Shown: piece after piece, positions 1 through 5,036 of the stretch | Position numbering within the stretch: the stretch's first letter is position 1 | Layout of the letters: each line of letters opens with the position of its first letter | Assembly (NCBI GenBank): GCA_003155175.1 | Contig: PMFP01000014.1 | Coordinates: 1-5,036 of the forward strand | Length of the DNA stretch: 5,036 bases | From: Vulcanimicrobiota bacterium | GTDB taxonomy: Bacteria; Vulcanimicrobiota; Vulcanimicrobiia; Vulcanimicrobiales; Vulcanimicrobiaceae | Reading direction: 5' to 3' | The notes under the pieces: model-generated | What the model was told of the DNA's origin: nothing | Databases searched by the model: none | Seen by the model: only the letters and a program-made list of their open reading frames with translations | Translations under genes and position numbers: made by a program

Positions 1-719
<719 letters not shown>

Positions 720-730
720 CCCTTCAAGGG

Positions 731-745
731 GCGGATTTGTTCCGC
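731..745 (+). promoter_or_regulatory. Small hairpin in the clpX-valS gap
   Basis: GCGGA (731-735) can pair with TCCGC (741-745) around a TTTGT loop, 12 bases after the clpX stop. The stem is only 5 bp and no T-tract follows, so it is not a convincing intrinsic terminator. It could be a weak terminator, an mRNA-end or processing hairpin, or chance. The rest of the 45-base gap shows no promoter that I can defend and no room for a T-box leader, the usual Firmicute control for valS. Confidence 0.2.
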
Positions 746-748
746 GCT

Positions 749-753
749 GAAAG
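749..753 (+). promoter_or_regulatory. Likely ribosome binding site of valS
   Basis: GAAAG lies 11 bases before the ATG at 765 and only 2 bases before the alternative TTG at 756. The spacing therefore favours the ATG. The match to the Shine-Dalgarno consensus is weak, but the same GAAAG core precedes pyrR at 3375-3379. Confidence 0.4.
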
Positions 754-764
754 CTTTGCTCTCG

Positions 765-3398
765 ATGAGCTCTCCGCCCCACCCGGCCGAACTTCCTAAG
801 AACTACGATCCCAAAGCCGTGGAGCCAAAGCTCTACGAGCGTTGGGATCGCCTCGGCTATTTTCACGAGGAGCCCGATCCCGCGCGGCCGCCGTTCGTGA
901 TTTGCATGCCGCCGCCCAACGTTACCGGTCCGGCGCACCTCGGGCACGGTTCGACCTATACGCCGATGGACGTCTTGACGCGTTACCACCGGATGCTCGG
1001 CGACAACGCCGACTGGATTCCGGGGCTCGACCACGCCGCCATCGCGACCGAAGCCGTGCTGCTCAAGTCGCTCGCGACGCAAGGACTCACGCGCGAGGCA
1101 CTCGGCCGCGAAGCATATCTGGAGCGCGCGTGGGAATGGACGCGCGAATACGGCGGCACGATCAACAAGCAGTTCCGCGCTCTGGGATTTGGTCCCGACT
1201 GGGCGCGCGCCCGGTTCACCATGGACGACGGTCTCTCGCGCGCGGTGCGCAAGGTGTTCGTGGATCTCTACCGCGAGGGGCTCATCTATCGCGGCAAACG
1301 GCTGATCAATTGGGATCCCAAAGGACAGACGACCGTCTCCGACGCCGAGGTTGACCACGTGGAACGCGACGCGCACCTGTGGCACGTCGCGTATCCCATT
1401 GTCGACGGCGAGCCGGACGCGCGCATCGTGGTGGCGACTACGCGTCCCGAGACGATGCTGGGCGACGTGGCGATCGCGGTGAATCCCGACGACGAGCGAT
1501 ATGCTTCGCTGATCGGAAAGCGCGTCTTGCTGCCCCCGCTGCTCGAGCGCTCGATTCCGATTCTCGCCGACGCGGCCGTCGACCGCGCGTTCGGAACCGG
1601 CGCGGTGAAGGTCACGCCGGCGCACGACCAGACCGACTACGAGATCGGGCTGCGCCACGGCCTGCCGATGCCCTCGATCATGGATTCGAACGCATGCATC
1701 ACCGGCGTGGACGTGCCCGTCGGTGCGTACGAAGGATTGGATCGCTACGCGGCGCGGAAGCGCGTCATCGAAGATCTTCGTTCGGGCGGCCTATTGCTCA
1801 AGGAAGAACCCTACCGGCATGCCGTCTCGGTAAGCGAGCGAACCGGTGACGTCATCGAGCCGCTGCTCTCCGAGCAATGGTTCCTCAAGATGGAGCCCCT
1901 GGCAAAGCCGGCACTCGAAGCCTACCGCGACGGACGGCTGCGCTTCGTGCCGGAACGGTACGGCCGTACGTACGAACAGTGGCTCGAAAACATCCGCGAC
2001 TGGAACGTCTCGCGCCAGGTGTGGTGGGGGCATCAGCTTCCGGTCTGGTACGCGCCGGACGGCGCGATCGTCGTGGCCGAGACGGAAGAAGAGGCGCTCG
2101 ACATCGCCCGACGCGACTTGGGGACGACCGATCTTACGCGCGACGCGGACACGCTCGACACGTGGTTCAGCAGCGCACTCTGGCCGTTCTCGATCCTCGG
2201 CTGGCCCGAACCCACCGAAGAACTCGCGTGCTGGTATCCGTCGCAAGTCTTGATCACCGGCTGGGAGATCATCTTCCTGTGGGTCGCACGCATGGTCATG
2301 CTCGGCCTTCACTTCACGAAGAGCGTTCCGTTTCCGACCGTGTTCGTCGCACCGCTCGTCTTCGACGCGAAAGGCCGAAAGATGAGCAAATCGCTCGGTA
2401 ACGCCATCGACCCCATGGATCTGGTCGAGCGCTTCGGCGCGGACGCGTTTCGGATGGGCATGCTCCGCCAGCTGCGGCTCGAGGGACAGGAAGTGCGCTT
2501 TCAGGAGTCGCGCTGCGAAGAGGCCCGCAACTTCAATACGAAGATGTGGAATGCAACGCGTTACATCTTAGCGCTACCCGAGGGGTTGCCGCCGGCTATG
2601 ACGCTCCCGCGCCCGGCGGAGCTGGCGCTGGCCGACCGGTGGATTCTCACGCGCCTGCACGACACGATCGTGACGGTCGGCAAACAGCTGGACGGATACG
2701 ACTTCGGAAGCGCCGCCGAGACGCTGTGGAAGTTCGTCTGGTACGAGTTCTGCGACTGGTACGTCGAGGCGACGAAGGAGCGGAACGCAACGCGGGCCGC
2801 CGTGCTCTCGTTCGTCTGGAACGCGGCGATGCGGCTCTTGCATCCCGTCTGTCCGTTCGTCACCGAGGAGATTTGGCTGTCGCTGCCTCACGACGGCAAC
2901 ACGATCATGACCGCCACGTGGCCCGACCCGTTGGAAGTTCCGGTCGACCGCGAGGCCGCCGGCCGCTTCGAATCCCTGCGCGACTGCGTGGAGCGTATTC
3001 GGGCCCTGCGCGCAGAGCTGGGGATGCAGCCGCGAGCGCCCCTCGACCTCGAGATCCCCGAAAACGTGGACGCGGAGATCGCCACGCTCCTGGAAGCCTA
3101 CGTGAACGGACGCGGCATACGGACCGCGCCCAGCGGCGAGAGCCTCGAAGCCGCGCTGGCCGCCGTCGTCGCCCGGGCGCCACGTGAGATCATGCTCGAG
3201 CGCCACCGCAAGGAGGCCGTGCGCCTTCAAGGCGAGGTCGAACGCGGCGAACGCAAGCTCGCAAACCAACAATTCGTGGCCAACGCGAGGCCTGAGGTCG
3301 TCGCGCTCGAACGTGAGAAACTGCAACGCTACCGGGAGGAGTTGGTGCGAACGCGGACCGCGCTCGCGCCGTTCGAAAGCGAAAATGGGAACCTCTGA
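765..3398 (+). CDS. valS: Valyl-tRNA synthetase (valine-tRNA ligase)
   Basis: This class I synthetase charges tRNA(Val) with valine and edits mischarged threonine. The 877 residues are close to the Bacillus subtilis length. Visible in order: HIGH-type motif PAHLGH (H58-H61), GLDHAAIATE (87-96), editing domain with VATTRPETMLGD (223-234) and FGTGAVKVTPAHD (276-288), ENIRDWNVSRQ (408-418) and WWGH, DTLDTWFSSALWPFS (462-476), KMSKS (539-543), an anticodon-binding helical domain (about 620-760), and the C-terminal coiled-coil tRNA arm ending with FVANARPEVV and EREKL (about 810-870). No zinc cysteines are seen at the INWDP or SERTGD sites, as in E. coli. The ATG at 765 is preferred over an in-frame TTG at 756, which would add three residues, because of the GAAAG spacing. 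The sequence PKNYDPKAVEPKLYERW just after it is where family members begin. It overlaps pyrR by 14 bases. Confidence 0.98.
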   Translation: MSSPPHPAELPKNYDPKAVEPKLYERWDRLGYFHEEPDPARPPFVICMPPPNVTGPAHLGHGSTYTPMDVLTRYHRMLGDNADWIPGLDHAAIATEAVLLKSLATQGLTREALGREAYLERAWEWTREYGGTINKQFRALGFGPDWARARFTMDDGLSRAVRKVFVDLYREGLIYRGKRLINWDPKGQTTVSDAEVDHVERDAHLWHVAYPIVDGEPDARIVVATTRPETMLGDVAIAVNPDDERYASLIGKRVLLPPLLERSIPILADAAVDRAFGTGAVKVTPAHDQTDYEIGLRHGLPMPSIMDSNACITGVDVPVGAYEGLDRYAARKRVIEDLRSGGLLLKEEPYRHAVSVSERTGDVIEPLLSEQWFLKMEPLAKPALEAYRDGRLRFVPERYGRTYEQWLENIRDWNVSRQVWWGHQLPVWYAPDGAIVVAETEEEALDIARRDLGTTDLTRDADTLDTWFSSALWPFSILGWPEPTEELACWYPSQVLITGWEIIFLWVARMVMLGLHFTKSVPFPTVFVAPLVFDAKGRKMSKSLGNAIDPMDLVERFGADAFRMGMLRQLRLEGQEVRFQESRCEEARNFNTKMWNATRYILALPEGLPPAMTLPRPAELALADRWILTRLHDTIVTVGKQLDGYDFGSAAETLWKFVWYEFCDWYVEATKERNATRAAVLSFVWNAAMRLLHPVCPFVTEEIWLSLPHDGNTIMTATWPDPLEVPVDREAAGRFESLRDCVERIRALRAELGMQPRAPLDLEIPENVDAEIATLLEAYVNGRGIRTAPSGESLEAALAAVVARAPREIMLERHRKEAVRLQGEVERGERKLANQQFVANARPEVVALEREKLQRYREELVRTRTALAPFESENGNL
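3375..3379 (+). promoter_or_regulatory. Likely ribosome binding site of pyrR, inside valS
   Basis: GAAAG ends 5 bases before the ATG at 3385 and lies within the last valS codons. Together with the 14-base overlap it supports the start at 3385 and translational coupling to valS. Confidence 0.5.
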
Positions 3399-3921
3399 GA
3401 AGCGCCGGGTGCTGCTGCACGCCGAAGAGATCGGCCGCATCATCGCCAGGCTCGCGCACCAGATCGTGGAGCACGCCGAAGGGGACATCGCGCTGATCGC
3501 AATCCGTCGCGGTGGAGAGCCGCTCGCGCGCAGGCTATCGGCCGAAATCGGCCGCATCGGCGGCCCCGCTCCCGATCTCGGTTTCCTGAACATCAATTTA
3601 TATCGCGACGATCGCGTCACCCACGAGCTGCCGGAGTCGGAGATTTCGTTCGACGTGAGCGGCCGCACCGTGATCGTCGTGGACGAGGTGCTCTACACGG
3701 GACGCACGATTCGCGCGGCCTTGGACGCCATCACCGATCTGGGGCGCCCGGCGGCGCTGCGGCTGTGCGTTCTCGTCGATCGCGGACTGCGCGAGCTGCC
3801 GATCCAGGCCGACTACATCGGACGCTCGATCCCGACCAGCCGCCGAGAGCGTATCGAAGTCCGGCTCGGCGCCGAGCCGGCAGCCGACGATGAGGTGACC
3901 GTCGTTGCGGACGCGACGTAG
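3385..3921 (+). CDS. pyrR: PyrR: bifunctional pyr operon regulator / uracil phosphoribosyltransferase
   Basis: PyrR proteins bind pyr mRNA when UMP or UTP is plentiful and lower expression of the pyrimidine genes; they also convert uracil and PRPP to UMP. The 178 residues compare with 181 in Bacillus subtilis. The N-terminal helix VLLHAEEIGRIIARLAHQI is family-like. NINLYRDD (70-77) follows, then the PRPP loop IVVDEVLYTGRTIRAA (97-112) with acidic D100/E101, and VDRGLRELPI plus ADYIGRSIPTS (131-152). The frame is open upstream to 3184, but the ATG at 3385 has a GAAAG 5 bases before it and gives the usual length. The start lies inside valS, so no leader attenuator precedes it. Two of five positions recalled as RNA-contact positions in B. 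subtilis differ (T18 is A21, R146 is Q141). It could therefore act mainly as a salvage enzyme or bind a different RNA; that part is inference. Confidence 0.96.
   Translation: MGTSEKRRVLLHAEEIGRIIARLAHQIVEHAEGDIALIAIRRGGEPLARRLSAEIGRIGGPAPDLGFLNINLYRDDRVTHELPESEISFDVSGRTVIVVDEVLYTGRTIRAALDAITDLGRPAALRLCVLVDRGLRELPIQADYIGRSIPTSRRERIEVRLGAEPAADDEVTVVADAT
3861..3880 (+). promoter_or_regulatory. Perfect 20-bp palindrome in the end of pyrR, just upstream of the pyrB ribosome binding site
   Basis: The sequence CCGGCTCGGCGCCGAGCCGG equals its own reverse complement over all 20 bases. As RNA it folds to an 8-bp all-Watson-Crick stem (3861-3868 with 3873-3880) around a GCGC loop. It sits over pyrR codons 159-166 and ends 11 bases before the pyrB Shine-Dalgarno at 3892. 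No T-run follows, so it is not an intrinsic terminator. A role in pausing, in translation of pyrB, or as a protein-binding site is possible but unproven; a GC-rich coincidence is the alternative. Confidence 0.4.
3892..3898 (+). promoter_or_regulatory. Strong Shine-Dalgarno that fixes the TTG start of pyrB
   Basis: GAGGTGA is complementary to seven bases of the usual 16S 3' tail and lies 6 bases before the TTG at 3905. Its last three bases (TGA, 3896-3898) are an in-frame stop in the pyrB frame, so the gene cannot start earlier. It is the clearest ribosome binding site in the window and lies inside the pyrR coding region. Confidence 0.8.
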
Positions 3922-4807
3922 CCTGATCGATCTCGACGATCTCAAGGCCGACGAACTCGACTACATCCTCGCGCGCACCGACGAATTCAAGAAAAGCGCA
4001 CCGGGAAAGCTGCTCGACGGCACGGCATGTGCGAACATGTTCTTCGAACAGAGCACGCGCACGTACGCCTCGTTCATGCTGGCCGAACTGCGGTTGGGCG
4101 CGCACGTCGTCAACTTGCATCCGATGAACCTCAGTCTGGCAACCAAGGGCGAGACGATCGAAGATACGGCCATAACCTTGGGCGCCATGGGATTTTCGGT
4201 GCTCGTCGTCCGGCATCCGGAAGCCGGCTTTCCCAAGCGAATCGCTGAAGTTTTCGACGGCCATGTCGTCAATGCCGGAGACGCAGGCCACGCGCATCCC
4301 ACGCAGGCGCTACTCGACATCTACACGCTGCGCGAGGAGTTCGGATCGCTCCGGGGGCGCACGGTCGCGATCGTCGGCGACATCGTTCACAGCCGCGTGG
4401 CGCATTCTCTCATCCGCGGCTTACACCGGCTCGACGCCAACGTGATCTTGGTCGGCCCCGACGCCTTTCTTCCGCCGGACTACGCTTCGCCGCGCGTGAG
4501 CGTGGAGCGCGATTTCGACGCCGTCTTACCGCGCATCGACGCGCTCGTCTTGCTGCGCATCCAGCGCGAACGCTTCGACTCGATGCCGATCAGCGACGAC
4601 GAGTACGTCGCCTCGTACCGGCTCGACGCCGATCGCCTGGCTCGGATGTCCAACGAGGCCATCGTGATGCACCCCGGTCCCTACAACCGCGGCATGGAAC
4701 TCGACGACAGCGTGCTGGAGTTTGCCGGGTGGCGTTACGCCACGCAGGTCAAGCACGGCGTGACCGTCCGCATGGCGCTGCTCGACTTCCTGGTCAACGG
4801 GCGCTAA
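3905..4807 (+). CDS. pyrB: Aspartate carbamoyltransferase catalytic chain
   Basis: ATCase joins carbamoyl phosphate and aspartate to carbamoyl-aspartate, the committed step of pyrimidine synthesis. The 300 residues are full length. The carbamoyl-phosphate motif FFEQSTRT (46-53) fits the carbamoyltransferase signature. Further residues match E. coli active-site positions: K81 in the 80s-type loop (SLATKGE), R103 of VVRH, HPTQ (131-134), R164 of GDIVHSR, R218 of LLRIQRER, and MHPGPYNRG (255-263). R56 of E. coli (last R of STRTR) is Y54 here. The TTG at 3905 is chosen because a stop lies immediately upstream in frame (3896-3898), GAGGTGA is 6 bases before it, and a later start would cut into the N-terminal helix. 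It overlaps pyrR by 17 bases and pyrC by 1. LLRIQRER and MHPGPxNRG resemble the Bacillus-type enzymes; no pyrI follows. OTCase is excluded by the HPTQ and LRIQRER context. Confidence 0.97.
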   Translation: MRTRRSLIDLDDLKADELDYILARTDEFKKSAPGKLLDGTACANMFFEQSTRTYASFMLAELRLGAHVVNLHPMNLSLATKGETIEDTAITLGAMGFSVLVVRHPEAGFPKRIAEVFDGHVVNAGDAGHAHPTQALLDIYTLREEFGSLRGRTVAIVGDIVHSRVAHSLIRGLHRLDANVILVGPDAFLPPDYASPRVSVERDFDAVLPRIDALVLLRIQRERFDSMPISDDEYVASYRLDADRLARMSNEAIVMHPGPYNRGMELDDSVLEFAGWRYATQVKHGVTVRMALLDFLVNGR

Positions 4808-5036
4808 TGCTCCTGCGCGGCGGTCGCGTGGTCGATCCGTCGCAGAATCTCGACGCGCTGCGCGACGTGCGCATCGCGGGCGGCCTGATCGCCGAGATCG
4901 GCGAGCACCTCGCGCCCGAAGCCAACGAAGAGATCCTCGATGCGGAAGGCGCGGTCGTCGCTCCCGGCTTCATCGACATGCACGTGCACCTGCGCGAGCC
5001 CGGATTCCCCGAGAAAGAGACGATCGCGACCGGAGC
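4807..5036 (+). CDS. pyrC: Dihydroorotase (5' part, 3' end cut off by window)
   Basis: Dihydroorotase is an amidohydrolase that cyclises carbamoyl-aspartate to dihydroorotate, the step after PyrB. Only 76 full codons plus two bases are visible. The ATG at 4807 shares its A with the pyrB TAA stop (TAATG), a standard coupling overlap; only a weak purine stretch (ACGGG) lies upstream. The N-terminal part MLLRGGRVVDPSQNLD is the usual small beta-domain start of class I dihydroorotases. GFIDMHVHLREPG (54-66) carries the metal ligands H59 and H61 and the substrate arginine R63, followed by FPEKETIATG. The intact HxH indicates a catalytic enzyme, not the inactive PyrC' partner found with some ATCases. 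Allantoinase or hydantoinase relatives share the fold, but the pyrB context and HLREPG decide for PyrC. Confidence 0.95.
   Translation, partial: MLLRGGRVVDPSQNLDALRDVRIAGGLIAEIGEHLAPEANEEILDAEGAVVAPGFIDMHVHLREPGFPEKETIATG

Noticed and set aside
720..764. T-box riboswitch or promoter before valS
   Set aside because: The 45-base gap is far too short for a T-box, and I could not identify a -35/-10 pair with acceptable spacing.
1958..1974. Nested palindromes GTACGGCCGTAC and CGTACGTACG in valS
   Set aside because: About one 12-base palindrome is expected by chance in a window of this size, and the site is deep in a conserved coding region.
3278..3292. GGCC-GGCC inverted repeat around a GCGAGGCC word, considered as a PyrR-binding loop before pyrR
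   Set aside because: The stem is only 4 bp, the UCC part of the loop consensus is missing, and the bases encode the conserved ValS motif FVANARPEV.
3184..3384. Upstream extension of the pyrR frame to a GTG at 3184
   Set aside because: It would add 67 basic, non-family residues encoded over the conserved ValS C-terminal arm; the ATG at 3385 has a ribosome binding site and gives normal PyrR length.
3539..3554. CGGCCG-AAAT-CGGCCG hairpin and the 12-base repeat ATCGGCCGCATC (3430-3441 and 3547-3558) in pyrR
   Set aside because: Both are explained by the repeated peptide EIGRI using the same preferred codons; nothing in their position suggests a function.
2574..3668. 364-codon open frame on the - strand across valS and pyrR
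   Set aside because: Antisense to conserved genes, with no recognisable motif and no ribosome binding evidence; a by-product of GC-rich codon use.
3861..3898. The palindrome as an intrinsic terminator of a valS-pyrR transcript
   Set aside because: No T-tract follows the stem, and the next gene starts 24 bases later with a strong ribosome binding site, so termination here makes little sense.

Overview
The window is a GC-rich (by eye about two-thirds G+C), densely packed bacterial housekeeping segment with every gene on the + strand. In order it holds the 3' part of clpX (ATPase of the ClpXP protease), a complete valS (valyl-tRNA synthetase), and the start of a pyrimidine biosynthesis cluster: complete pyrR (uracil phosphoribosyltransferase / pyr regulator), complete pyrB (aspartate carbamoyltransferase catalytic chain) and the first 76 codons of pyrC (dihydroorotase), which runs off the right edge. 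I see no RNA gene, insertion sequence, CRISPR array, phage or other accessory element.

Layout: clpX ends at 719. A 45-base gap (720-764) with a small hairpin separates it from valS. From valS onward the genes interlock: valS/pyrR overlap by 14 bases, pyrR/pyrB by 17 bases and pyrB/pyrC by 1 base (TAATG). This points to one polycistronic, translationally coupled unit. PyrB makes carbamoyl-aspartate, PyrC cyclises it to dihydroorotate, and PyrR would sense UMP/UTP and also salvage uracil. carA, carB, pyrD, pyrF or pyrE would be expected further right, but are not visible.

Organism: pyrR-pyrB-pyrC order is typical of Gram-positive, Deinococcus-Thermus, Actinobacteria and Chloroflexi-type lineages rather than of most Proteobacteria. 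The high GC, frequent TTG starts and somewhat divergent ValS and PyrB motifs would fit an uncultured high-GC group (Eremiobacterota/WPS-2-like is a guess only). No phylogenetic marker here settles it.

The points most worth a second look concern pyr regulation. pyrR begins inside valS, so there is no space for the usual PyrR-responsive attenuator leader. A perfect 20-bp palindrome lies inside the end of pyrR, 11 bases before the very strong pyrB Shine-Dalgarno. Two of five PyrR positions that I recall as important for RNA binding in Bacillus subtilis differ. Otherwise this is an ordinary core-genome region, and I found no evidence of a wholly new system.
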